From positions 1-10,454 of the forward strand of contig CAMCTH010000111.1 of NCBI GenBank assembly GCA_945877965.1: DNA of 10,454 nucleotides, read 5' to 3'. The stretch comes from Planctomicrobium piriforme. GTDB lineage: Bacteria; Planctomycetota; Planctomycetia; Pirellulales; PNKZ01. Of the stretch, positions 1-7,518 are shown piece by piece. The first letter of the stretch is position 1, and the number at the start of each line of letters is the position of its first letter. A program made the position numbers and the translations under genes. Below the pieces are notes generated by a model, which saw only the letters and a program-made list of their open reading frames with translations, was not told where the DNA came from and did not search any database.

Positions 1-1437
1 GGCGCGTCGGGCGATCTTACGAGCCGCAAACTCATTCCGGCCCTGTACCAACTGCACCGCAAAAAGCGGCTGCCGCCGAACGTTCGCATCGTCGGGTTCG
101 CGCGGACCGTGTTTTCGCACGACGCTTGGCGAGCGCAACTCACCGAGACGACGAAGAAATTCGCCGGCAAGGATTTTGACGCCGCCCTGTGGGCCGAGTT
201 CGCGGCGAATATCTACTATCACCCAGGCGATCTCGGCAACGACTCGGACTTCGTCGCCCTGAAGACCGAACTGGAAAAGATCGAAGGCGGTAAGCCGACG
301 ACGCGAATCTACTATCTCGCGACTTCGCCGCAGTTCTATCTCGAAGCGATCAACCGCCTCGGTTCGTCCGGCTTGTCGAACGAAAAGAACGGCGTCCGCC
401 GCGTCGTGATCGAAAAGCCGTTCGGCACCGATCTCGCCTCGGCCCACCAGTTGAACGACGACGTCCATCGCGTCTTCAAAGAGAAGCAGGTCTACCGCAT
501 TGACCACTATCTCGGCAAAGAGACCGTCCAGAACATTTTGGTGCTGCGGTTCGCCAATGCGATCTTCGAGCCGCTCTGGAATCGCAACTTCATCGATCAT
601 GTGCAGATCACGGCGGCCGAGGAAGTGAAAGTCGGCCGCCGCGGCGGATACTACGACGAAGCGGGTATTCTCCGCGACATGTTCCAGAACCATTTGCTGC
701 AACTGCTGACGATCACGGCCATGGAGGCCCCGTCGCGATTCGAGGCCGACTTCGTCCGCAACGAAAAAGTCAAAGTCCTGCAGTCGGTTCGCCCCTTCGG
801 TTCCGCCGAGATCGCGCAGAACACGCTTCGCGCTCAGTACGACGGCTACCTGCAAGAGCCGGGCGTCGCGCCCGACAGCAAGACGGCGACGTATGCCGTG
901 GCCAAACTCTTCGTCGACAATTGGCGCTGGCAAGGCGTACCGTTCTATCTCCGCAGCGGCAAGGCGATGAGCTGTCGCACGACGCAGATTGTCATTCAAT
1001 TTCGCAACCCGCCGCACATGCTGTTCGCGGAAGACAAAGCGAAGCAATGCGATCTCCAAGGCAATCGGCTCGTCATTCACATCCAGCCGGCCGAGGGGAT
1101 TCAGGTCTTCTTCGAGACGAAAGTCCCTGACGCGGGCATGACCATGCGCGAAACGACGCTCGACTTCCGCTTCGACAGTCAGTTCAAAGCCGCCATGCCC
1201 GACGGCTATGAGCGGCTTCTGCTCGACGTGATGACCGGCGACGCGAGCTTGTTTGCTCGTGCCGATGAAGTGGAATCGGCCTGGAGCATCATCGACCCGA
1301 TCCTGACGGCCTGGCGTACCGAATCGCAACCGCCGCTGCACCGCTACGAGCCGGGCCTCTGGGGCCCGAATGAAGCAATCGATTGGATGAACAACGAGTG
1401 CCGCCAATGGCTCGACGTCTGCCCGGTGCTGAAGTAA
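1..1437 (+). CDS. zwf: Glucose-6-phosphate dehydrogenase, 5' end cut by window
   Basis: This cytosolic enzyme oxidises glucose-6-phosphate to 6-phosphogluconolactone with NADP+, the first step of the oxidative pentose phosphate pathway. The frame is open from base 1 and gives 478 visible residues. It begins inside the nucleotide-binding motif GASGDLT, so only some 10-30 N-terminal residues should be missing; the GTG at 109 is therefore not the start. Visible family marks are EKPFG (138-142), the active-site block RIDHYLGKE (166-174, with the catalytic His169 and the substrate-binding Lys173), and YLRSGK (ending at Lys321). The length fits the usual 480-510 residues. The gene ends in tandem stops (TAA TGA) and is convergent with the next gene, only 4 bases away, with no terminator between them. 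No frameshift or odd codon use is seen. The identification is firm from the motifs. Confidence 0.97.
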   Translation, partial: GASGDLTSRKLIPALYQLHRKKRLPPNVRIVGFARTVFSHDAWRAQLTETTKKFAGKDFDAALWAEFAANIYYHPGDLGNDSDFVALKTELEKIEGGKPTTRIYYLATSPQFYLEAINRLGSSGLSNEKNGVRRVVIEKPFGTDLASAHQLNDDVHRVFKEKQVYRIDHYLGKETVQNILVLRFANAIFEPLWNRNFIDHVQITAAEEVKVGRRGGYYDEAGILRDMFQNHLLQLLTITAMEAPSRFEADFVRNEKVKVLQSVRPFGSAEIAQNTLRAQYDGYLQEPGVAPDSKTATYAVAKLFVDNWRWQGVPFYLRSGKAMSCRTTQIVIQFRNPPHMLFAEDKAKQCDLQGNRLVIHIQPAEGIQVFFETKVPDAGMTMRETTLDFRFDSQFKAAMPDGYERLLLDVMTGDASLFARADEVESAWSIIDPILTAWRTESQPPLHRYEPGLWGPNEAIDWMNNECRQWLDVCPVLK

Positions 1438-1441
1438 TGAA

Positions 1442-2299
1442 TCACGGAGTCGCGGCGGAGCTTTTCTTCTCCGCTTGCGGCTTTTGCGGCAGATACTCGC
1501 GATAGAACTTCGCGATTGCGGCGGCGGTTCGCTTCGCCGTGTCGTCAAGCTTTTCCGTTTGACGATACGTTCCGCCGTACTCGAATTGCACGGCATCAAT
1601 GCCGATCGGCTTGTGGCTGCCGTACGATTGCACCGTGTAGCCGCCGTTGAAGCGCGGCAAATTGAACTCCGTCGCATCGATCGCCGGCATCGTCTTCAAG
1701 CCGGCCGAGCGCAAGAATCCGACGACGCCGTTGCGGCCGACGAGCGACTCATCGCCGAATCGCTGTCGTAGCAGCTTCACCGTCTCGCCGCCGACCGTGC
1801 CGACCAACACCTCGTCGGGATAGGCGTTCTGGCCATGGACATCGATGAACAGCCCCGCCCCAAACTGGTTCTGCACCTCGCGGCAATACTCAGTCAGCGT
1901 CCCGTGATACTCGTCGTAGTAAAACTTTGCGGCGGGCACTTCGTACGCATGCTCGGCCGATCGATTCGCGTCGAGATGCCGACGGCGAAACCGCGCGAAC
2001 GTGAAGTACGGCTTGCCTCCGAGTTCCTTTTCAACCGCGTCGGCAATCTTGTGCGCCAACTCCAGCGTGTTGCCGTCGATGCCGGTCACGAACCGTTCGG
2101 CGTCGATGTTCTTGCGATGCGGCACGCCCGGCGCGTCGATCGTCCCGCCGTGCGGGGCCGACATCACGATCGGCAACGTCCCGCGCTGCACGTCGATCAA
2201 CAGATCGCTCGGCTCCGCGGCGGCAATCGTCGTCGATGTCGCCGCCCACACGAACAGAACGACGCAACCGTAGCAGGCATCGCGGAGAATCGCTTTCAT
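1442..2299 (-). CDS. Exported N-formylglutamate amidohydrolase-like protein
   Basis: The product has 285 residues. I chose the ATG at 2299 over the upstream in-frame start at 2362 because it places a Sec signal peptide at the N-terminus: a basic MKAILR, a hydrophobic core at about residues 11-25, and an AAA|E cleavage site near 28/29. Motifs fit the N-formylglutamate amidohydrolase fold (a zinc hydrolase family): SAPHGG at 47-52, LDANR at 109-113 and DVHGQ at 153-157, the His/Asp residues being likely metal ligands. Classical members hydrolyse N-formylglutamate in histidine breakdown inside the cell. An exported copy with no hut genes nearby probably acts on another amide or peptide substrate, which the sequence does not reveal. 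A poor Shine-Dalgarno (AGGA about 13 bases upstream) precedes the start. It is divergent from truB and convergent with zwf, so it is probably transcribed alone. The family is likely; the substrate is unknown. Confidence 0.75.
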   Translation of the reverse strand: MKAILRDACYGCVVLFVWAATSTTIAAAEPSDLLIDVQRGTLPIVMSAPHGGTIDAPGVPHRKNIDAERFVTGIDGNTLELAHKIADAVEKELGGKPYFTFARFRRRHLDANRSAEHAYEVPAAKFYYDEYHGTLTEYCREVQNQFGAGLFIDVHGQNAYPDEVLVGTVGGETVKLLRQRFGDESLVGRNGVVGFLRSAGLKTMPAIDATEFNLPRFNGGYTVQSYGSHKPIGIDAVQFEYGGTYRQTEKLDDTAKRTAAAIAKFYREYLPQKPQAEKKSSAATP

Positions 2300-2385
2300 A
2301 CGCTCATTCTCGTCCTGGTGGAAAGGGGGCAGCGGGGCTATCTTATCCTGCCCGTCGCGCAAGAACCAAATCCTCGGCCCGATTC
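2300..2385. promoter_or_regulatory. Divergent gap between hydrolase and truB starts
   Basis: These 86 bases separate two divergent start codons, so promoters for both genes should lie here or run slightly into the coding ends. I see no convincing -35/-10 pair. On the minus strand a TAAGAT-like box (near 2340) is preceded at 18 bases by TTGGTT, a weak match only. There is no good Shine-Dalgarno before truB. The location is certain; the promoter role is inferred. Confidence 0.4.
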
Positions 2386-3261
2386 ATGACCTCGCTCTCC
2401 GGCATTTTGAACCTCGCGAAGCCGCCCGGCATGACGTCCCGTCGGGCCCTCGACGTCGTCGGTCGGCTCATCCGCCCGAACCGCGCGGGTCATGCCGGCA
2501 CGCTCGATCCGCTCGCCACCGGGGTGCTCGTCATCTGCATCGGCCAAGCGACGCGGCTGATCGAATACGTGCAACAGATGCCGAAAACGTACGAAGCGAC
2601 GTTCCTGCTCGGCCGCACGAGCGATACCGAAGACGTCGAAGGGACCGTCGTCGAACTGATCGATCCGCCCGTGCCGACGCGAGAACAAATCGATCGGGCC
2701 GCGGCCGCGCTCGTCGGCGACATCATGCAGCGCCCCCCCGCGTTTTCCGCGTTGAAAGTGCAAGGCCGCCGCGCCTACGACCTAGCCCGGGCCGGCGAGC
2801 AGGTCGATCTCGCCCCGCGCCCGATCCAGGTCTACGGCATCGACGTGCTCGCCTACGACTATCCAACGTTGCAAGTTCGCATTGATTGCGGCTCGGGGAC
2901 CTATGTCCGTTCGCTCGGTCGTGATCTCGCCGAGTCGCTCGGCAACGGCGCGGTGATGTCGGCCCTGTCACGCACGGCGATCGGTCCGTTCACACTTGCC
3001 GACGCCTGCGACCCCGACACGTTGAGAAGTGCCGACGACGTGACGGACCGGATGTTCCCGCCGGTCAAGGCCGTGGCAGGCAAGCCGACGATCACGATCG
3101 ACGAGACGGAGCTTCGCACGCTTCGCTTCGGCCAAGCGATCGTCCGCCGCGACGCCCCGCCCGACGACGAGATCGTCGCTCTCGATACGACCGGCAAACT
3201 CGTTTCGTTGCTCAAACGGATCGGGCCCGAGCTCTGGACGCCGTCGCGCAACTTTGACTAA
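2386..3261 (+). CDS. truB: tRNA pseudouridine(55) synthase TruB
   Basis: TruB isomerises U55 in the T-loop of tRNAs to pseudouridine. The product has 291 residues, normal for the bacterial enzyme. The start ATG at 2386 gives the typical beginning, GILNLAKPPGMTSRRALDVV. An open frame runs further upstream, but the extension is not family-like and overlaps the divergent gene. Visible motifs are GHAGTLDPLATGVL (35-48) with catalytic Asp41, the KTYEA segment with the conserved Tyr69 that stacks on the target base, SALKVQGRRAYDLAR in the middle, and CGSGTYVRSLGRDL (168-181) with Tyr173 and Arg175. A short C-terminal PUA-like region follows. In many bacteria truB follows rbfA and infB; here it stands alone, divergent from a hydrolase and followed by a 256-base gap. 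No Shine-Dalgarno is visible. Confidence 0.97.
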   Translation: MTSLSGILNLAKPPGMTSRRALDVVGRLIRPNRAGHAGTLDPLATGVLVICIGQATRLIEYVQQMPKTYEATFLLGRTSDTEDVEGTVVELIDPPVPTREQIDRAAAALVGDIMQRPPAFSALKVQGRRAYDLARAGEQVDLAPRPIQVYGIDVLAYDYPTLQVRIDCGSGTYVRSLGRDLAESLGNGAVMSALSRTAIGPFTLADACDPDTLRSADDVTDRMFPPVKAVAGKPTITIDETELRTLRFGQAIVRRDAPPDDEIVALDTTGKLVSLLKRIGPELWTPSRNFD

Positions 3262-3455
3262 CCGGCAGACGCGTCGTCGTGCTGCATCAGTCGCACCCGA
3301 CAAGGCGGTTCTTCCGCTTGCATGCATCGTGCCCATCCTGCGTCGGGGGTAAGCCGCAGCGTCGCCGACTCGCAAACTGCGGAACGGTTTCCTCCTCGGT
3401 CGATACCAAAAGATGAACGGACAGTGTTCGGGCAAGGACGCGCCCTGGAACCCTG

Positions 3456-3474
3456 CTCGCCCAACGTGGGCGAG
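3456..3474 (+). other. Perfect 7-bp hairpin in the ftsK leader
   Basis: CTCGCCC and GGGCGAG pair perfectly around the 5-base loop AACGT. No T-run follows, so it is not a standard intrinsic terminator. It may be an RNA structure in the ftsK 5' leader; its function is unknown. Confidence 0.5.
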
Positions 3475-3487
3475 AGACCTTGGTGAG

Positions 3488-3510
3488 GCCGCTTCTTAGG
3501 CGGAAGCGGC
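3488..3510 (+). other. Perfect 8-bp hairpin over the ftsK ribosome-binding area
   Basis: GCCGCTTC and GAAGCGGC pair perfectly around the 7-base loop TTAGGCG. The 3' arm ends 7 bases before the ftsK ATG, where a Shine-Dalgarno would sit; the only purine-rich candidate (GGAAGCGG) lies within this arm. Folding would hide the initiation region, so a role in translational control is possible, though this is inference. Confidence 0.5.
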
Positions 3511-3517
3511 GAACGTC

Positions 3518-6151
3518 ATGCTCGAAGAACGGAGCGTAAAGCTCGATCTCTTCGCCCTCGTATTGGCGGCGCTCTGCGTCTTCTTGGCGCTGACGCTCGG
3601 CACGTACGATCCGGGCGATCCCCCGTCGTCGCTCGTTTATCCTCCCGCCGCGCATCCGGCCAATGCCTGCGGCCGCATGGGGGCTTACGCCGCTCACGGT
3701 CTGCTAACCGCACTGGGAATCGGCGCGTATTATCTCACCGCCTCGCTCGGCGTGCTGGCCGGCGTGTTGCTGCAAGGTCGACAGATCGAGCAACGCTGGG
3801 TCCGCACCGTCGGCTGGACGATGTCGCTCATCGGCTTCGCTTCCCTGGCACAGTTGTTAGTGCCGCACTGGTCTCCGGGACCTGCAATCGGCGCCGGCGG
3901 ATACCTCGGTGCGATCGGCCGGGCGTGGCTTGAAAGTCATTTCGCCCTCAGCGGCTCGGTCATCTTGCTGCTCAGCGTCGTCGCCGGTGGTCTGCTGCTT
4001 TGCACCGATTACGTGTTGCTCACGTTGTCGGCCGCGTTGCTCGGCAAGCCGGTGAAGCAAGTCGGCCGCGGCCTCGCTAAGGGGGCTGAGACGCTCGCGG
4101 CCCGACGTCGTGCACAGCGCACTTCCGACATCGAGCCGTTCCGCGTCGATCCGATGGAGCCCCCGATCCGCATCGGCGGCAAGACCAAGTCCGAGATCGT
4201 CGCTGATAACGCGAGCGAAGTGGAAGACGAAGAGGCCGAGGACGAAGTTATCGTCGAAATCGAGGACGATGCCGGAGCGGAAGAAGTCGAGATCACTCCG
4301 GTCGAGGTCGTTGCATCCGTCGCTCCCGCCGCTGCCGCGCCCGCCGAACCGTCGGGCCCCCGGATCAAAACGAAGGTCACGAAGAAGAACGATCGCGAAG
4401 CGATGATGGCGGCGCTCGACAAGGCGGCCGGTCAGATCGAAGAGCAGCCCGACTTCGAGTTGCCGCCGATCGATCTGCTCGTCAAAGGGACGACCGTCAA
4501 TACGGACGAGCAGGAAAAAGACGTCCGCAAGAAGGCCAAGATTCTGGAGAAGACGTTTGCCAACTTCGGCTTCAACGTCAAAGTGGTCGAGATCGAAACG
4601 GGCCCGGTCATTGCGCAATTCGAAGTCGAACTCGAAGCCGGCTTGCGACTCGCCAAGATCACCAGCCTGGCCGACGACATCGCGATTGCGCTACGCGTAC
4701 CGAGCGTCCGCATCGTCGCGCCGATCCCCGGCAAGAACACGGTCGGCATCGAAGTGCCGAACGCCGAGCGGCAGATCGTGCACATGCGCGAGGTGATCGA
4801 AGAGGCCAACGGTAAGGCGCAGAAGATGAAGATCCCGATCTATCTCGGGAAGGACGTCGCCGGCAATCCGATGGTCGCCGACCTCGCGAGCTTGCCGCAC
4901 TTGCTGATCGCCGGTCGCACCGGTACGGGCAAGTCGGTCTGTTTGAACACGCTGATCATGAGCATGCTCATGACGCGCCGGCCCGACGAACTCCGAATGC
5001 TGCTGATCGACCCCAAGATGGTTGAGCTGAGCTGCTACAAGACGCTGCCGCATCTGATGCACCCGGTCGTGACCGACATGAAAAAGGCCGAGGCGATTCT
5101 GGCCTGGGCCGTCGAGAAGATGGAAGAGCGGTACTCGTTGCTGGCTCGCGCCGGCGTGCGGCACATCTCGGCCTACAATCAGCTCGGCGAAGAAGAGTTG
5201 ATGGAGCGTCTGCAGCCGGCGGATGAAGAAGAGAAGAAGCACATTCCGCAGTCGCTGCCGTACATCGTCATCGTTGCCGACGAAATGGCCGACTTGATGA
5301 TGACTTCGGCCAAAGAGGTCGAGACCCACATCATTCGCTTGGCGCAAAAAAGCCGCGCGGTCGGTATCCACTTGGTCCTCGCGACGCAAAAGCCGACGGT
5401 CGACGTCATCACCGGCCTGATCAAATCTAACTTGCCCGCACGCATCGCGTTCCAAGTGGCGAGCCGGACCGACAGCCGCGTCGTACTCGACGAAATGGGG
5501 GCCGACAAACTGCTGGGCAACGGCGACATGCTGTTCCTCTGGCCGGGCACGAGTACGCTCATTCGCGGGCAAGGGACCTATGTGAGCGACGACGAGATCA
5601 ATGCCGTCGTCGAATTCGTCGGCACGAACGAGCAGCAGTTCGTGAAGGAATTGGTCGCGCTGAAACCGGCAGGCGTCGAAGGTGATAAGCCCGCCGACCA
5701 CTGGAAGAGCCGCGACGAACTGTACGAGGCGGCCATCGATTGCATCGTCCGCGAAGGGCGCGGCAGCGTGTCGTTGCTGCAGCGCGCGCTCGGCGTCGGC
5801 TACGGTCGCGGCGCTCGGTTGATCGATTTTATGGCCGAGGACGGCATCGTCGGGCCGTACAACGGCTCGCAGGCGCGGGAAGTACTGGTGACCGTCGAGC
5901 AGTGGGAAGATATGGCCGGCTACACCAAGAACGGCACCGGTACGGGCGGATCGGCCGCTTCGGCCCCGCCGACCGCCATTAAATCGCGCAGCAACAAGGT
6001 GAAGCCACAGCCGGTCGAAGAGGACCTGGAGCATGTCGATGCAGAGGAAGACGCACTCGACGACGAAGCGACGGACGAAGTCGAGGATTGGGAAGGCGAA
6101 GAGGAAGAAGACTCCGACGAAGACGACGGGCCTTCGTACCGCACGGCATAA
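3518..6151 (+). CDS. ftsK: DNA translocase FtsK/SpoIIIE
   Basis: FtsK is a hexameric, septum-bound ATP-driven pump that clears and sorts chromosome termini during division. The product has 877 residues. The N-terminus has a 4-TM anchor with hydrophobic stretches at about 9-28, 56-86, 95-115 and 145-168. A linker follows, strongly acidic at 234-268. The motor has Walker A GRTGTGKS (466-473) and Walker B ending in Asp588/Glu589 (IVIVADEMADLM). The winged-helix gamma domain (about 733-799), which in the family reads KOPS/SRS sites, contains SLLQRALGVGYGRGARLIDFM. After it comes an unusual tail: 25 of the 39 residues from 834 to 872 are Asp or Glu. The Walker A has Arg and Thr where ATGSGKS is more common. 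The start ATG at 3518 is the first in frame to give the complete first TM segment. The gene probably stands alone, since gaps of 256 and 197 bases flank it. Confidence 0.96.
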   Translation: MLEERSVKLDLFALVLAALCVFLALTLGTYDPGDPPSSLVYPPAAHPANACGRMGAYAAHGLLTALGIGAYYLTASLGVLAGVLLQGRQIEQRWVRTVGWTMSLIGFASLAQLLVPHWSPGPAIGAGGYLGAIGRAWLESHFALSGSVILLLSVVAGGLLLCTDYVLLTLSAALLGKPVKQVGRGLAKGAETLAARRRAQRTSDIEPFRVDPMEPPIRIGGKTKSEIVADNASEVEDEEAEDEVIVEIEDDAGAEEVEITPVEVVASVAPAAAAPAEPSGPRIKTKVTKKNDREAMMAALDKAAGQIEEQPDFELPPIDLLVKGTTVNTDEQEKDVRKKAKILEKTFANFGFNVKVVEIETGPVIAQFEVELEAGLRLAKITSLADDIAIALRVPSVRIVAPIPGKNTVGIEVPNAERQIVHMREVIEEANGKAQKMKIPIYLGKDVAGNPMVADLASLPHLLIAGRTGTGKSVCLNTLIMSMLMTRRPDELRMLLIDPKMVELSCYKTLPHLMHPVVTDMKKAEAILAWAVEKMEERYSLLARAGVRHISAYNQLGEEELMERLQPADEEEKKHIPQSLPYIVIVADEMADLMMTSAKEVETHIIRLAQKSRAVGIHLVLATQKPTVDVITGLIKSNLPARIAFQVASRTDSRVVLDEMGADKLLGNGDMLFLWPGTSTLIRGQGTYVSDDEINAVVEFVGTNEQQFVKELVALKPAGVEGDKPADHWKSRDELYEAAIDCIVREGRGSVSLLQRALGVGYGRGARLIDFMAEDGIVGPYNGSQAREVLVTVEQWEDMAGYTKNGTGTGGSAASAPPTAIKSRSNKVKPQPVEEDLEHVDAEEDALDDEATDEVEDWEGEEEEDSDEDDGPSYRTA

Positions 6152-6348
6152 AGAATCGTCATAGTCGCTACATTCGGCAATGTGTCCAGGGCGTCTTCGA
6201 CGAGTAGATCGTATCGATCGCAGCAAGCGGCTCACCGCAAGCTAGGTTTCCGGTATCTACCGGTCACCCTCTGCGTTGAACTCGCCTCGTTTGTTGGGCG
6301 TAGCTCGACGGCACGACCGGCCAACCGCCCCTTCCGCCGGCGCCGACG
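6152..6348. other. Gap between ftsK and the acetyltransferase cassette
   Basis: These 197 bases hold no credible gene. Two small symmetric elements are visible. At 6222-6243, AGC-AA-GCGG pairs with CCGC-AA-GCT around CTCA, with an A/A internal loop. At 6250-6263, CCGGTA and TACCGG flank two bases. Neither is followed by a T-run, so a terminator for ftsK is not shown. No clear promoter or Shine-Dalgarno is seen before the ATG at 6349. Confidence 0.4.
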
Positions 6349-7518
6349 ATGCAATTCGAACTGATTACTGCAGACGATTCGTTCGTCGCCCTGCGCGAAG
6401 AATGGAACCGCCTTGCCGGCGACGATCCGCTCGCGAGTTGGGAATGGCGTTACGCTTGGTGGCAAGTGTACGGTCATCGCCGTGCGTTGGCCGTCGGCGT
6501 CGTACGTCGCGACGACCAGATCCTCGGCATAGCGCCGTGCTACTCGGACCACGGCCCCATCCAGGGACAAAAGCTCTGCTGGCTCGGCTCGGGCAAAGTC
6601 TGCACCGACTATCAACGCTTTCTCATCGATCCGCGACTCACGCCGACGCAGCAAGCGATCGTCATCGAACAACTGGTCGATGCGCTGAGCGGCAAGGTGG
6701 CTCGTCGTGCTCAACAAGATCTTTGGGATCTCGACGGCGTCCTGCCTGAAAGTCCTGCCACGCTGTCGCTCATCGAATCGCTCCGTCGGCGCGGGTTCAT
6801 GATCCATGCCGAGTCGGTCGAATCGAGTTGGATCGTCGATTTGCCGCGAGATTGGGAGACGTTCGTCGCCGGTGCGAAACGAGCGATTCGTCGCAAAATC
6901 AACAAGGCACAACGCCGCGCCGCTTCGACCGACGTGCAGTATTTCACGGCGACGACGCCCGCCGAGGTCGCAGCGTTCTGGCCTGAGTTTGTGCGACTGC
7001 ACGAAGCTCGCTTTAGCATCAAAGTGAGCGACGGCGGTTGCTTTGCCGACCCGCAGTTCGCCGCGTTTCTGCCCGTCGCCGTGCAAAGACTGAGTGAACG
7101 AGGGGCAATTCGACTCCACTGGTGCGAAGTCGGAGGCCGAGCCATCTCAACGCAGTTGTATCTGCTCGGCGGACGGACGGCGTCGATGTATCAGTCGGGC
7201 TTCGATCCCAAGTTCGCGTCGCTCGAACCGGGGCACTTACTCTACTCACGCGTCTTCCGCGACTTGATCGAGGCCGGCTACACGCGGCTCGATTTCCTTC
7301 GCGGCAACGAATCGTACAAAGCCGACTGGAACGCCGTTTCCGTCCCGCTCTCGCGATTGTATTGCGTCCCGCCGCGACGAACCTCGCAACTGCGGCACCA
7401 GACCTACCAATTCGCACGCTCGCTGAAGCGGGCAGCAAAGCAAAAGTTCGGGCGTCGCGAAAGCGATGCCGCGTCATTAGCGGGCGACGCGGAATCAGAA
7501 TCGTCGGTAAACTCATGA
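6349..7518 (+). CDS. CelD/FemAB-like GNAT acetyltransferase, first copy
   Basis: The product has 389 residues and resembles the CelD/BcsL group (Acetyltransf_6 fold), whose members are linked to polysaccharide or cell-envelope acylation and, as FemAB relatives, to peptidyl transfer. Supporting marks are the N-terminal pattern LREEWNRLA followed by SWEWRYAWWQVYG (30-42), a basic helix KRAIRRKINKAQRR (177-190) typical of the middle of these proteins, and the C-terminal motif LDFLRGNESYKADWN (314-328), a hallmark of the family. There is no signal peptide or TM segment, so it should be cytosolic. The start at 6349 gives the expected N-terminus but has no Shine-Dalgarno. Its TGA overlaps the ATG of the next gene (ATGA), indicating co-translation. 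The acyl donor and acceptor cannot be told from sequence; a GNAT acting on a sugar, lipid or peptide is the best guess. Confidence 0.8.
   Translation: MQFELITADDSFVALREEWNRLAGDDPLASWEWRYAWWQVYGHRRALAVGVVRRDDQILGIAPCYSDHGPIQGQKLCWLGSGKVCTDYQRFLIDPRLTPTQQAIVIEQLVDALSGKVARRAQQDLWDLDGVLPESPATLSLIESLRRRGFMIHAESVESSWIVDLPRDWETFVAGAKRAIRRKINKAQRRAASTDVQYFTATTPAEVAAFWPEFVRLHEARFSIKVSDGGCFADPQFAAFLPVAVQRLSERGAIRLHWCEVGGRAISTQLYLLGGRTASMYQSGFDPKFASLEPGHLLYSRVFRDLIEAGYTRLDFLRGNESYKADWNAVSVPLSRLYCVPPRRTSQLRHQTYQFARSLKRAAKQKFGRRESDAASLAGDAESESSVNS

Larger units (their letters stand above)
3262..3517 (+). promoter_or_regulatory. Non-coding gap and probable structured ftsK leader
   Basis: These 256 bases between truB and ftsK hold no credible gene. 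The proximal part has only a weak imperfect hairpin around 3302-3319 with no T-run, so no clear truB terminator. The distal part has two strong inverted repeats, listed separately, the second ending 7 bases before the ftsK ATG. I found no clear sigma70 -35/-10 pair, but the ftsK promoter must lie here unless the gene is read through from truB. Confidence 0.45.

Noticed and set aside
2327..2353. Inverted repeat GGGCAG/CTGCCC between the divergent genes
   Set aside because: It has only 6 pairs with a 15-base loop and no T-run; this is expected by chance at this base composition.
2236..2385. Upstream extension of the truB frame by 50 codons
   Set aside because: The extension is Arg/Ser-rich, overlaps the start of the divergent hydrolase and does not resemble TruB, whose normal N-terminus begins at 2386.
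4691..6235. Long open frame of 514 codons on the minus strand opposite ftsK
   Set aside because: It is a shadow of ftsK in high-GC DNA: its product is rich in His, Arg and Asp without any recognisable motif, while the plus strand encodes a complete FtsK.
6222..6263. Possible ftsK terminator made of two short hairpins
   Set aside because: The first stem is interrupted by an A/A internal loop, the second has only a 2-base loop, and neither is followed by T bases.
6182..6364. 60-codon ORF in the gap after ftsK
   Set aside because: Arg/Ser-rich sequence overlapping the start of the acetyltransferase gene in another frame, with no ribosome-binding site.
7122..7514. Upstream extension of the second acetyltransferase frame by 131 codons
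   Set aside because: It lies entirely within the first acetyltransferase and is Arg-rich, shadow-like sequence; the ATGA overlap at 7515 is a much better start.
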